Positions 11,186-21,422 of a stretch of DNA of 64,000 nt are shown here, piece after piece. Origin of the DNA: Xiphydria camelus (lineage: Eukaryota; Arthropoda; Insecta; Hymenoptera; Xiphydriidae). Position 1 is the first letter of the stretch, and each line of letters opens with the position of its first letter. The stretch lies in assembly GCA_963678675.1 (NCBI GenBank), contig OY783193.1:17744427-17808426 (forward strand), written 5' to 3'. Made by a program: the position numbers and the translations under genes. Under the pieces are notes generated by a model. The model ran no database searches, was not told where the DNA came from, and saw nothing but the letters and a program-made list of their open reading frames with translations.

Positions 11186-11985
11186 GGGTGGGCCAAAAAA
11201 AAGACTATATTTGTTTTTTAAATTACTATGAAAACATTGTTGAGGATGACGAAAAAGAAATTCTGCTGAAGTTTCTATCGGGAATGGGGCAACGTCAATA
11301 ATCAAACAGCAGTTAAAAGCAAACTGAATTCCTTTATTTCGACTGCGCGCGGAAGACCCATCTAATCCGCGCTTAGACACTTCCTTGTAAAGACTGACTA
11401 AAAGGGGCATATGGGGATCGTGATCTGGACCGCCGACGAGTGGTTCCTTTCTTTGGTTTTCCTAGCGGAGACGCGACACTGCGTCTCCACATAACATAAA
11501 CATTGGCATTCTCGCCCCAAGGAACCCTCTCGAGCGATACAAACCAGACCCCCTTCTACACGCTCTAAACACCGAATGAGTTTTGCTCTTTATTCTCTCC
11601 AGTATGTCAGAGAGTAATTCTAACAGTTTCAGCTCTTAATATTAATATTAACAACTGCCTCATCGCAATTTTCTTTTTCCCGTTTAAATAACATGGGAAA
11701 ATTTTTTTTTGAACTTTCAATTTTTATAACTTGTTAACGGATTAGCGCATTCGAATGATCAAAACATATTCTTGTAGAAAATCGGACGACCTGCAAAAAA
11801 GATGTCTCATGAATTTTTGATAAATTTATCAGTTCGGAAGTTATTCGAGGTCAAAGTTGAACTGGTGGTCAATTTCACGGTTTCTTTTCACTTTTGACAC
11901 GAAATAGTTTTTTTAACCTCTTTTTATTTCAGTTGTCTAAGATCTTTCTTTAATTATTTCCAAATATTCAAAGTTCAATAATTTT
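11186..11985. mobile_element. Left arm of a TAA-flanked foldback
   Basis: Starts GGGTGGGCC after TAA (11183-11185) and runs to about 11985. It is the reverse complement of 15435-15853, which ends GGCCCACCC followed by TAA (15854-15856). Shared blocks include CCTCATCGCAATTTTC and TGAACTGGTGGTCAATTTCA. It is interrupted by the 349-bp insertion below. The stretch 11886-11985 is also repeated in direct orientation at 15343-15441. Confidence 0.7.
11276..11624. mobile_element. 349-bp insertion, 6-bp TSD AGTTTC (solo LTR?)
   Basis: AGTTTC flanks the insert at 11270-11275 and 11625-11630. The undisturbed opposite arm near 15765 reads GAGCTGAAACTTCAGCAG with a single copy, so this is a clean insertion. 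The insert lacks inverted termini. It contains a small hairpin (GGAGACGC...GCGTCTCC near 11466) and a poly-T-rich end. A solo LTR or short retroposon fits best, but the ends are not TG...CA, so the class is uncertain. Confidence 0.75.
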
Positions 11986-12145
11986 CCCAGAGTAATTATT
12001 AATTTTTGATGTGAAACATCTTATGCCGCGCTTCGGGGGTGAGACCGGCTGCTCGTGAAACGTCGCTGGAGTGGCTAAATACGCTAAGGCTAGGCGAACG
12101 TTGAACATTGCCTCTATATCTATATTTATTCTATATATAGATATA

Positions 12146-13937
12146 ATAGTCCAAGAGCTGGCGTACAAAATGTGCAAGAGTTTTCTCCTATCTGGTACAA
12201 TTCTAGTGAATTACAATTGGGCTGTAAAACGTCATTGTACAGTCAGCCGGTCTGGTTTTGGGACACCTGGCATTCGCGCGCCATCAAAGGTGTCAGAATA
12301 ATTAGCTTCGTGCAACTGTTTTCTACTAGCTCCAAATTAATTTATAATTAGTTTATGCAATAAAAAACTCAAAACAAACAGTCAGCCAGCAAAAGAGTGG
12401 GACACAGCCAGTCAGCATTACTGTAAAGTTGTAGAAAAAATTAAGTTCATGCAAGTGTTTTCTCCAAACTCAAAATTTTAAATATGTTAATTAATTCAAT
12501 AACAACTATAAATCAATCAGTCAGACCTCATTTATATAGAACCCACTCAGTCAGCAGTTCAGAGAAGTTGCGATAATAAGTACGCGCGATTTGTCAATAA
12601 CAATCATAAGAATCATAATTTTACTGGAAATACTGTACTCATATTCAAAAAACATCATAAAAAATATGATAATTTAAACAAAATGAAAATTAACGATTAC
12701 AATTAAGACATAAACAATGATTACACCAAAAGTAATGAAGGAAGGTGTAATGAAAGAAGAGGGATAACAACTATTCAATTTTCTTTTATTATTTCTTTTA
12801 TTCAAATTTCAATTTTATGGTAAATGTACTCAAATAATATAGAAATCGCTTCAATGATTTTGACAACAGCAAAAAAATAATTGCAGGCCCCGTCAGGAAA
12901 GTGTATTAATAATATAGAGTCTAATTGACTTACCTCTTTTCATATATATTAATTCTATCCCGCAGGACTTCTCTCACTTTCTTGCTCAAAAAGCCGTAAA
13001 TTTTCTATAACATGGCACATGATAACCATCGATGTCATTGAGAACTGATGGCAGCACTACATTATTAAACGATAAACTATTATCCCGACGAATTTTTAAA
13101 AATGATTGGCATTTTGCAATATTACTTTCTGTTAAGGGCAGTATATTGTCTCCTTTTTTCAAACAAAATACACAATGAACCACACATTTCTCCATAATAT
13201 TTGCTTCACAACGCACGAATGAAGTGTCATCTGTCGCATACCGAAGATTTTAATTCGTTTCTCCCCAACTAACACACAAATACATGCACCAGAGCCTTAC
13301 ACCTCGAATCCGCCCTGGCCCGATACGAGAAAAACTGAGGAAACGTTTCTTTCTCTACAGCAGTGCTGGCAAAGATTCTTTATTCATTGTTCTCCGCTTC
13401 GCTCGAGATACAGTTGGTCGCCAGATGCCTTAACTACGTAGTCTCTTGTTTTAGAGCAAGGGTCATCCCTTGCGCGGATGATTGTTTTTGAGAAGTCGCG
13501 CGTACTTATTATCGCAACTTCTCTGAACTGCTGACTGTGTGGGTTCTATATAAATGAGGTCTGACTGGTTGATTTATAGTTGTTATTGAATGAATTAACA
13601 TATTGAAAAATTTGAGTGGAGAAAACACTTGCATGAACTTAATTTTTTCTACAACTTTACAGTAATGCTGACTGGCCGTGTCCCACTCTTTTGCTGGCTG
13701 ACTGTTTGTTTTGAGTTTTTTATCGCATAGACTAATTACAAATGAATTTGGAGCTAGTAGAAAACAGTTGCACGAACCTAATTATTCTGACACCTTTGGT
13801 GGCGCGCGAATGCCAGGTGTCCCAAAACTAGACCGGCTGACTGTACAGTGACGTTTTACAGCCCAATTGTAATTCACTAGAATTGTACCAGATAGGAGAA
13901 AACTCTTGCACATTTTGTACGCCAGCTCTCCGACTAT
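12146..13937. mobile_element. Long-TIR element carrying a zinc-binding exon
   Basis: Arms of about 440 bp (12146-12589 and 13495-13937) begin ATAGTC...AGAGCTGGCGTACAAAATG. They hold matching blocks such as GGTGTCAGAATAATTAG, GTCAGCCAGCAAAAGAGTGG and TCTGAACTGCTGACT. The core (12590-13494) carries a protein-coding remnant on the minus strand. CAGTCAGC-type heptamers recur through both arms and may be transposase-binding sites. Superfamily not recognised; no unambiguous target duplication. Confidence 0.75.
12905..13216 (-). pseudogene. First exon of a C2HC-type zinc-binding protein, frameshifted
   Basis: The minus-strand frame starting at 13216 reads through a CVFC pair, a KC and a YHVPCYRKFTA block. 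This CxxC...HxxxC pattern with a YHxxCYRxFTA tail is, in my recollection, common at the start of uncharacterised, probably transposon-derived arthropod proteins. A one-base shift in an A-run near 12993 ends the frame. In the next frame it continues as LSKKVREVLRD and reaches a splice donor, AGAG/GTAAGT, near 12934. No downstream exon is present inside the element. Function unknown; the domain reading is moderately secure. Confidence 0.5.
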
Positions 13938-14136
13938 AAAGGCAACGGTCACCAACTCGGGACGCATCGGCTCTCTCCGCCACGACTCGATGGTCCCCTT
14001 TCACCGAGCCCTGGCTTAACCACTTACTACTTCACGCTCACTGTATCGGTGTACGAAGCAGTATTTACCCTCATTAATGAAAGCATTTGGATTGATTGAT
14101 CATTGGTTAGCACATTTAAAAATAACATTTAAATAC

Positions 14137-14512
14137 CGTTTGTATAGGAAAATTGTTAGATGTGAAACATCGAAATTCTTCTTTGTAGAAAGTATGCGAT
14201 AGGAAGGATGGACCACGCATCCGTTGAAAGAATACGTGCGCCAGTGCGCGCATTTCTATTTATGACTGTGATACCATTAAACGGTACGAACCGTTGTGTC
14301 GAATTCCGTTTATCGCGAGACGGAACAGCGACTGATGGCAGAGTTAAGAGAGAGTAAACTAAATGCGCTTTTTGAATTAGACACAACGGTTTGTACCGTT
14401 TAATACTATCACAATTATAAATACAGATGCGCACTGGTGAACGTGTTCTTTCGTTTTCAGCTAGATTTACTCAAGTGGACACAGCATTGAGAACAATCTA
14501 GCGAGAGTTAGT
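14137..14512. mobile_element. Foldback MITE, partial copy
   Basis: Begins TTGTTAGATGTGAAACATCG and contains GCGATAGGAAGGATGGACC and GCGCCAGTGCGCGC, followed by an inverted half from about 14345 that fades after AACGTGTTCTTTCG near 14450. It is a sister of the complete copy immediately downstream, and retains an internal 45-bp segment the sister lost. Confidence 0.7.
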
Positions 14513-14534
14513 CTAGAATCTCGGTTGAGAAAAT

Positions 14535-14905
14535 ATAATATAAAACAGTTTTTATAGAAAAATTGTTAGATGTGAAACATCGAAATTCTTCTTTGTAGAA
14601 AGTATGCGATAGGAAGGATCGACCACGCGTCCGTCGAAAGAACACGTGCGCCAGTGCGCATTTGTATTTATGACTGTGATACTATTAAACAGTACCGATG
14701 GTAGAGTTAAGAGAGAGTAAACTAAATGCGCTTTTTGAATTAGATACAACGGTTCGTACCGTTTAATAGTATCACAGTCATAAATACAAATGCGCACTGG
14801 CGCACGTGTTCTTTCGACGGACGCGTGGTCGATCCTTCCTATCGCATACTTTCTACAAAGAAGAATTTCGATGTTTCACATCTAACAATTTTTCTATAAA
14901 AACTG
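14535..14905. mobile_element. Foldback MITE, complete palindromic copy
   Basis: Full palindrome from AACAGTTTTTATAGAAAAAT to its complement ending near 14905. The arms carry GCGATAGGAAGGATCGACCA and GCGCCAGTGCGC. Direct orientation relative to the partial copy at 14137. Confidence 0.85.
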
Positions 14906-15342
14906 TTTCATATTATATGTTATTATACACACGCGTATTTTTATCTACAACAAAGTATCTTACATGGATGTGGGCCTAAAGTTCATAGATAATAAGATAA
15001 TGGCGATTAAATTTCCTTTCCTGGTGAATAAGTTTAGCCTCATATGTTTCTTTGACTTATTTTGTACCTTGGGTATATGGCGCTCCAATCGATGGGGGAA
15101 ACATAAAAATACGAAATCCTAAAAATGAATGGAAAAAAACTTCAAAACGAAAAACAAGAAAACACGGTTTCAATATTTTTAAAAGTTCTATCCAGTTTTA
15201 ATAATCAAGACAGTGCACGGAAGCAGTGTCATTTTTCTCCGGTTGCTGGTGCATGAAGAGCAGGAAAGGAGACATCTGTATCTCGGAAGAAGTGGCATCA
15301 GATAAGTAACTTCCTAACTGATTGTCTTAACCTCATTTTCAT

Positions 15343-15853
15343 TTTCATTTTTAACACGAAATAATTTTTTTAACCTCTTTTTATTTCAGTTGTTTAAGAT
15401 TTTTCTTTAATTATTTCCAAATATTCGAAGTTCAATAATTAAAGAAAAATCTTAAACAACTGAAATGAAAAGAGGTTACAAAAATTATTTCGTGTCAAAA
15501 ATGAAAAAAAAACCATGAAATTGACCACCAGTTCAACTTTGACCTCGAATAACTTCCAAACTGATACATTTATCAAAAATTCATAAGACACCTTTTTTGT
15601 AGGTCGTCCGATTTCCTACAAGAGTACGTTTTGATCATTCGAATGCGCTAATCCGTTAACAAGTTATAAAAATTGAAAGTTCAAAAAAAATTTTCCCATG
15701 TTATTTAAACGGGAAAAAGAAAATTGCGATGAGGCAGTTGTTAATATTAATATTAAGAGCTGAAACTTCAGCAGAATTTCTTTTTCGTCATCCTCAACAA
15801 TGTTTTCATAGTAATTTAAAAAACAAAAAATAGTCTTTTTTTTTGGCCCACCC
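15343..15853. mobile_element. Loop and right arm of the TAA-flanked foldback
   Basis: Contains its own small palindrome (about 15350-15410 against 15436-15500) around a loop CCAAATATTCGAAGTTC, then continues as the complement of the left arm to GGCCCACCC at 15853. The 100-bp direct copy of 15343-15441 found at 11886-11985 shows that the 3.4 kb between them was either inserted with duplication or joins two different copies. Confidence 0.7.
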
Positions 15854-15937
15854 TAATAAATAAATATATATATATAGGTATATATAATGTAATTATATAA
15901 TTGATTTACTGAATAAAAATATTCCTTATTCACAGAA

Positions 15938-16423
15938 ATGGGTAAAAATTCAGCAGGATATCAGCGAGAGTACAGCAAACGGAATCGTGAAGACAGTTGA
16001 GAGCTGGGCGAGTGGAACCACGAAAGGCTGCTCGAAGCAGTACTGAGCGATCACGAGATTGGTGAGCACGTATTGCTAATTCTGCTCTGGATTCTGCGCC
16101 ATCCACAATTCGATCAACAGGTTCCACAAATCGTAAGCCACGCTACGTTAAGACCTCCAGTATTAGGATATAATATAGGACCGTCGACATCAACGGCCAT
16201 TGTCGGGAATTCCGTAGAAAATCTAAGCTCCAATGCATGTGGAGCACAAGTTGCTACAGCTGACGAAGAAGAAATTAATAACGATTACGTGGATTATTCA
16301 AAACACACTAAAGCCCACGCTGAGTTCAAGAAGAAATTGTTCGATACTAACTTCGGTGCAGTATGCAGCGTATGTGATCGACTATGGTGTGACAAACATA
16401 ATAAATATTTTCTACAGTTATAA
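15938..16423 (+). pseudogene. Helitron protein N-terminal fragment
   Basis: A short frame from 15938 (MGKNSAGYQREYSKRN) stops early. A second frame from 16073 continues for 117 codons and ends with FGAVCSVCDRLWC. The CxxCDRLW motif, preceded by an acidic and then an EFKKK stretch, is what I recall from the N-terminal region of arthropod Helitron Rep/helicase proteins. Rep and helicase domains are absent. The fragment stops 15 bp before the 3' LTR of the gypsy element. Family assignment is from motif memory, so moderate confidence. Confidence 0.5.
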
Positions 16424-16437
16424 AATTTAAATATGAT

Positions 16438-16692
16438 ACGCAGGTGAATGCCAAGGTATACCCTCTAAGCAGGATTTATTAATAGATGTAAACGACGTAA
16501 GGAAAGGTATTGCTACGATAACGTCTCCGGAAGGAATGCCCGCAAGTGTCCCTTTAGCTATCCCAGGTCATGTTGGTCTGCTACCCTGACAAAGGGTGGG
16601 GGTAGGCCCCACACGAAGTCTTCTGATGGTCGGCTCTGTAACGTCAGAGTCCAGAGAACTCTCGAGCTACCCCACGCCTAGGGTATTATGCT
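16438..16692 (-). repeat. 3' LTR of the gypsy element
   Basis: A 255-bp copy running from ACGCAGGTGAATGCC to GGGTATTATGCT on the plus strand. It aligns along its whole length with 20894-21422 once the MITE there is removed. Shared blocks include GATAACGTCTCCGGAAGG and GAACTCTCGAGCTACCCC. Confidence 0.85.
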
Positions 16693-16940
16693 CACAGTTC
16701 GGCCATTCTGACAGGATTCGCGACCTCGCGAACTATTACTTATCCGGACATCCCTTGGTAGCCATGCTTCGAGTTATTTTACGTTTTTCTGTGAACATAC
16801 ATGATTTATTAGGAATGCTGTTTAGTCAATTACTGGTAGACCCACCACGACTCTAGTCAACTGCTGTTGCTGTTTCCTTCCTAAATCTTACGTGCATCGC
16901 GTGCCCTCATATAGATTATACTCAGTGATAATCCAAACCA

Positions 16941-17386
16941 TATACTACTTCCTCCATTTTGTTACATTGCAACACATGTGAACTACCGCCAATCGGCGCT
17001 TTTGATCGAGTCTATGATCTTCGCAGTTCTTATACATGTGCGCCATATAATTCATACGAGCCACCGCCAATCAGCGCTTGATCGAATGCTCAATCTTCGC
17101 AGCTCTTGTGTATGATTTGTACAAACTATACTACCTACTTCACCCATTTCATTATATTACAACACATGTGAACCACCGCCCATCGGCGCTTGATCGAGTC
17201 CACGATCTTCGCAATTCTTATACATGTGCGCCATACAATTCATACGAGCCACCGCCAATGGGCGCTTGATCGAATGCTCAATCTTTGCAGCTCTTGTGTA
17301 TGATTTGTACCAGAGTTCATGCGAACCACTGCAAAATAGCGCTTGATCGAGTCCACGATCTTCGCAGTTCTCTTGCATGACTCTAA
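16941..17386. repeat. Minisatellite inside the gypsy 3' region
   Basis: Five related units of about 65-80 bp contain the core GCGCTTGATCGA followed by GATCTTCGCAGTTCTT or a variant. They are organised as two higher-order repeats of about 187 bp (16941 and 17128) plus a partial unit. It lies between the integrase remnant and the 3' LTR, where gypsy elements often vary. Confidence 0.85.
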
Positions 17387-17717
17387 AATAACACTTTGGG
17401 TTTGGTAGATACTACTCTTATGGTCTATACTACTCCTGGTATCAGTGTTGATTCGTTCTGAGACGGTATCACTTATACTGATACATACCATTCGAGCTTG
17501 GATGAGTTGTTCCTTCATTCTCGCTGTCCGTCTCAGAGTCGCTGATTGTCTTACACCAGCGCTTTAGACTTTCACCAGGGACGACGCCACAGTAAGGCTT
17601 CTGTGTCTGTTCGGCTCCCCTTACGCCCTCAATTACCGGTCGCGGTCCAATACTTTCGTGAGAACATATGGCCCAGCGTACCTTGGCAAGAGCTTTTTAC
17701 TAGCGCCGTCATTATTG

Positions 17718-17970
17718 CTAATGGCTCGTCTTACTACCCGCCTTAAATTGCCTGGGGAGGGCTCTCCTTCTATTGTACCTCTTCGCCTGATCTAATTGTT
17801 GCTTTTGGATTTTTCCTAACGCCTCTTTTCGACTTTGCTCGCGATCTATTTGATTCGTAGTGTCTTCTAGCTGACTAAGAATTTTTGATTCTGCTCCGTT
17901 TCGCGGTTTGTACCCGAACATTAACTACGATGGAACTTTACCCGTTGACTTATATATTCGTAGTATTATT
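17718..17970 (-). pseudogene. Gypsy integrase C-terminal remnant
   Basis: The minus strand reads NNTTNISTGK (about 17955), a stop, then MFGYKPRN and a charged stretch ending KRYNRRR. This matches the usual tail of gypsy integrases (NxTxNxSTGxTP, LFGxxPR, then KxYDKRR-type residues). The zinc finger and nearly all of the DDE core are missing: the RNase H remnant abuts this segment directly. Confidence 0.7.
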
Positions 17971-17981
17971 TATTTCCCAGA

Positions 17982-18320
17982 TTACTTTCGGTAACTGCTG
18001 GTCCCATCAGAGTTCGTCTTCGAGGCTCGCGGTCGATATTCTATTTGGCAATAATTGTACTCTTGCAATTGAATCCACCAGCGCGCGACGCGAGGCAGAA
18101 GATCGCGCTTTACAAACGTTGCTTTCAGAGCATTGCAATCGGTTATGATTTTAAATTCGATTCCTAATATGTAGATGCGAAATCTTTGAAGGCTACTCAC
18201 AACAGCTAATGTTTCTAACGCATGCGAATGTTATCGTTGTTCCTCTTTTGAAGTTTGACGACCGAAATAAATTACCGGCTTCAATGTACCCTCAGTCTGT
18301 TTTTGTAATAAAATACCGCC
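17982..18320 (-). pseudogene. Gypsy RNase H, C-terminal half
   Basis: Reading leftward from 18320, the frame starts GGILLQKQTEG and continues to a stop. It resumes as RIYILGIEFKIITDCNALK and WWIQLQEYNYCQIEYRPRA. TDCNALK and the IEYRPGA-like block are standard gypsy RNase H motifs. It joins the N-terminal half at 19494 exactly across the Harbinger insertion, with one TAA target copy removed. Confidence 0.75.
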
Positions 18321-18323
18321 TAA

Positions 18324-19490
18324 AGGGCCCCATACACGTTCAATCGGCCGGCCGGCCGCGGGTTATCGATAGGGTAAAACCCCCAGTGATTGGCCTTTTA
18401 AACAGACGAAATTATACAGTAATTGGCTTATCGTTTCCTCTTTCTATCGAATGCATTTGGGGCCAATCACTATCGCATGGCCAATGACTGTATCGTTTAC
18501 CCTACTCAAACTACACCTACAATTTTGTTCACTGAATGCGTCCGTCAGTTCTCTGCCGGCTTCGATAGTAGCATAACGATTTTACATTGAGAGTATAAAT
18601 ATGTCGCAAAAAGAATACGCAGCTGCACTTGTTATTTTGACAAACCAGCAGAGGAAACGAAAAAAGAGACAAATTTGGATGAAAGAGTGGTTGAAGAAAC
18701 GCACTTTATATCACGTGGGGCTCGTACGTGAACTTCGTCAATTCAGAGCAAGTGATTTGAAAAATTCCCTGAGGATGGACGAGAATTGTTTCCAGTACTT
18801 GCTAAATTTGGTAAAGCCACATATTACGAAAAAGGACACCGTAATGCGGCAAGCAATTACCGCAGAAGAACGGCTTTTGGTGACCCTGAGATATTTGGCA
18901 ACAGGGCGCAGTATGGAGGATTTAAAATTCAACGCAATTATTTCGCCACAAGCTCTGGGAAAAATTATCCCAGAGACTTGCAAATATATATTTTTGATCT
19001 TGAAGGAGGAATATTTAAAGGTAAAGTGTAAAAATATATAGAAATATATTTAAGTGTTTTATTCCAAAATTAATGAACAGTAAACTGATACCTAGAATAT
19101 ATTAATAAAAGTAATATTTAAAATTTATTAATAAAATAAGAATAAAAAAAGATAGCCATATATATTACAATAGGTATACAGGTATAGGTAATGCGGGAGA
19201 CGGATTATTTCGACCCGTCCGGTAATTAACCTTTCCGAGAAAGGGCGTGGTTGCAAGGTCATACAATTTCAGACTGGAGTAAAATTTTTCCGTCAGTCCG
19301 TCGTCGGACGAATCCCTGTCGGTGAACTCCAACACGCGTTTAATTTTATTAATCAACAGGCCCCCGGCATGTAGCGACTTCTCATTTAAATTTGTGTGCA
19401 TAGCGGACAGCGGCCGGCCGACTGAACGTGCATAGGTAGGTACCTTAACGGTGTGTGTGCGGCCGGCCGACTGAACGTGTATAGGGACCT
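18324..19490. mobile_element. PIF/Harbinger element inside gypsy RNase H
   Basis: Flanked by TAA at 18321-18323 and 19491-19493, with termini AGGGCCCCATACACGTTC and GAACGTGTATAGGGACCT followed inward by CGGCCGGCC. Removing it with one TAA restores a continuous RNase H frame, so the insertion is unambiguous. It encodes the 5' part of a Harbinger transposase. The right terminus is locally duplicated: a second GCGGCCGGCCGACTGAACGTG lies at about 19407. A 78-codon minus-strand frame (19165-19401) has no recognised domain. Confidence 0.9.
18601..19020 (+). CDS. Harbinger transposase, first exon (HARBI1-like N-terminus)
   Basis: The 140-codon exon starts at ATG 18601. Its middle reads FRASDLKNSLRMDENCFQYL, followed by RQAITAEERLLVTLRYLATG and a SPQALGKIIPETC block. 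This is the helix-rich N-terminal region upstream of the DDE nuclease (DDE_Tnp_4) in PIF/Harbinger transposases. The exon ends at a consensus-like donor, AAAG/GTAAAG, at 19021. The DDE exons are absent before the right terminus, so the element is non-autonomous. The frame itself is uninterrupted, pointing to a young copy. Confidence 0.85.
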
Positions 19491-19760
19491 TAAACCTATC
19501 TTACTCGCATTTGTGTGAACTTCGGTTTCCGCATATGGATTGTATAGGGCGAAGACAGGCCTGCAGGTCAGTTTTTCCTTTATTACCTGCAATGCTTCCT
19601 GCTGCGCGACACCCCATAGCCAAGGTTCTGCTTTCTTAGTTAATAATGTGAGAGGTCTTGCGATAATTGCGAAGCTTTCCACGAATTTTCGAAAATAACT
19701 AGCTAAGCCGATAAATTGTCTCACACCCGCTACATCTTCCGGTACCTGAAAATTGGACAC
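19386..19760 (-). pseudogene. Gypsy RT connection and RNase H N-terminus
   Basis: The frame runs from SNFQVPEDVAGVRQFIGLAS (RT thumb/connection; VRxFxGLxxYFRKF is typical) to VHTNASKIG at about 19500. The conserved TDAS of RNase H is TNAS here, so the first catalytic Asp is replaced by Asn. The remainder of the reported frame after 19490 is Harbinger sequence, not gypsy. Confidence 0.8.
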
Positions 19761-19764
19761 TGCC

Positions 19765-20566
19765 TCTATTTTCTAATTACCTAGGCGGATACCCTGTTCC
19801 GTGTTGCCAGAAGGCCAAATGGCATTCTGAGGAATTCATACTGTCCATCAGAGATATGACGAATGCTGTTTTTTCAATGGAACCTTTCTCAACCGGTATC
19901 TAATAGTAACCCGACTCTAAATCTAAGCTTGTAAAATATGGACACCCCCCCTTGCAGATTATTTAATTGACCTTCTATCAACGGTAAAGGATGCCTATCT
20001 TTTCTTGTGATTGCATTTAGCGCTCTATAATCAATGCACATTCTACTTTCACCGTTTTTCTTTATCACGAGTAGAATAGGACTTGTAAATGGTGAGTTAG
20101 ATTCGCGAATAATGTCATTGTTTTTAAGGTCATCGGTTATGCCGCAAACCGTCTCTCGTTCTGGATATGACAGTCGGTAAAGTCCGTATGTTACGGTTGA
20201 ATCGTTCATCAAATCGATACGAATCTCAGCGGTGTTCGTTTTATCCAATTCTGCGGTGTTTAACCCGAAACATTCCAAGTATTTGTCTAATAAATTGTAC
20301 AGTTTCTCTTTGTGTACATCGCTTACACTTTCATCAACTTTAATATGATCCTTTGGGATTTGCTCTAACATGAATTTCTGAATGGCATTAATTTCTAATC
20401 GTTTCTGCCTAATTTTCTGATCGATAGAGGTCTCTCCCCTAGCAATCTCGGCCCTTGCAATTAATTTTCCTTTTCGGACTACAAGTGGAGTATCGGATAA
20501 ATTGACTATTGGCACTCGGCCGTCAGTCGTACTAACTATACAGCGCGGTATACAATGCTCTTTCAA
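19765..20566 (-). pseudogene. Gypsy reverse transcriptase (protease linker to fingers/palm)
   Basis: From 20566 the frame covers a protease-RT linker and then the RT start: PFTSPILLVIKKNGESRMC followed by DYRALNAITRKDRHPLP. A +1 shift near 19945 moves SLDLESGYY into another frame. After an EFLRMPFGL-like block (about 19825) the sequence jumps to the connection domain, so the YxDD active site has been deleted. Confidence 0.85.
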
Positions 20567-20569
20567 TTC

Positions 20570-20893
20570 TTTGCCACGTACGCTAAGCTCAATCTATACA
20601 TCGCCTTGATATTTCGTTCTTACTACTACCTGGGCATATCCGGCGTGCTGCAGAGGGTTTACCGTTATCTCTATTGACCATATGGGTACTTTCTGCGGTG
20701 GCAATTTCTCCACTTCCGCCAGTACTGCCAGGCTCCTCCGCCGTAGCCTCGCAGTATTTCTCTTTTCGCTGTGGAGGTCCTACTTTCCGGACTTCCGTCA
20801 ATATTGTTGCGTTGGATTAACTATTAAGAAATCACTTCACTTTCTCTTTAGGGCGAAAACTTTTAATTCAGATCCCACTTCTGAACTGTGAGA
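20570..20893 (-). other. Gypsy 5' leader, gag deleted
   Basis: Only about 320 bp separate the 5' LTR from pol. A short frame here (20589-20801) is rich in Gly, Ser and Glu and ends in a segment that could be the protease C-terminus. No gag zinc knuckle is present. A large internal deletion is inferred. Confidence 0.5.
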
Positions 20894-21422
20894 ACGCAGG
20901 TGAACGCCAAGGTATAATCTCTAAGCAGGGTTTATTAATAGATGTAAACGACGTAAGGAAAGGTACAGTGGTCCCTTTATTACTCGCGCGTTTCGGGGCT
21001 GTAAATTCACAGAATTCTGAGTCAGAGAAGCTTCGCTTCAGCCCCCACTCACCTCAACGGAGGCGCGGCAAAAGAAAGAGACAGCGCGGTTTCTACCATT
21101 CTATGGTACCGGCTTCTCCTCTCTATATTTTCATGCGCAACTCTGTGCGCCCTTCATGCTATGGCAGCAGTCATGGCGTCACGGGAGGAGTGGGGTCAAT
21201 CACTTCCCCTCTCGCGCGAGTCATAGAGGGACCACTGTATTGCTACGATAACGTCTCCGGAAGGAATGCCCTCTAGTGTCCCCTTAGCTATTACAGGTCA
21301 TATCAATCTGCTACCCTCACAAAGGGCGGGGGTAGGCCCCACACGAGGTCCTCCGGTGGTCGGTTCTGTGACGTCAGAGTCCCGAGAACTCTCGAGCTAC
21401 CCCTCGTGTAGGGTATTATGCT
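20894..21422 (-). repeat. 5' LTR of the gypsy element, split by a MITE
   Basis: Matches 16438-16692 on both sides of the 272-bp MITE. The two LTRs differ at many positions (for example CCCGCAAGTGTCCC against CCCTCTAGTGTCCC), so the insertion is old. Confidence 0.85.
20966..21237. mobile_element. Tc1/mariner-type MITE in the 5' LTR
   Basis: Termini CAGTGGTCCCT and AGGGACCACTG, TA duplicated at 20964-20965 and 21238-21239. The sister LTR at about 16508 gives the empty site with one TA (AGGTATTGC). The inner arms share CTCGCGCG. Confidence 0.9.

Larger units (their letters stand above)
16438..21422 (-). mobile_element. Decayed Ty3/gypsy LTR retrotransposon with nested insertions
   Basis: Related LTRs at both ends flank minus-strand pol remnants in gypsy order: protease-linked region, RT, RNase H, integrase tail. 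Gag is essentially absent (only about 320 bp lie between the 5' LTR and pol). The RT active-site region and most of the integrase core are deleted, and several frameshifts and stops occur. A Harbinger element splits RNase H and a mariner MITE splits the 5' LTR. No clean target duplication was found. The element is inactive. Confidence 0.85.
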
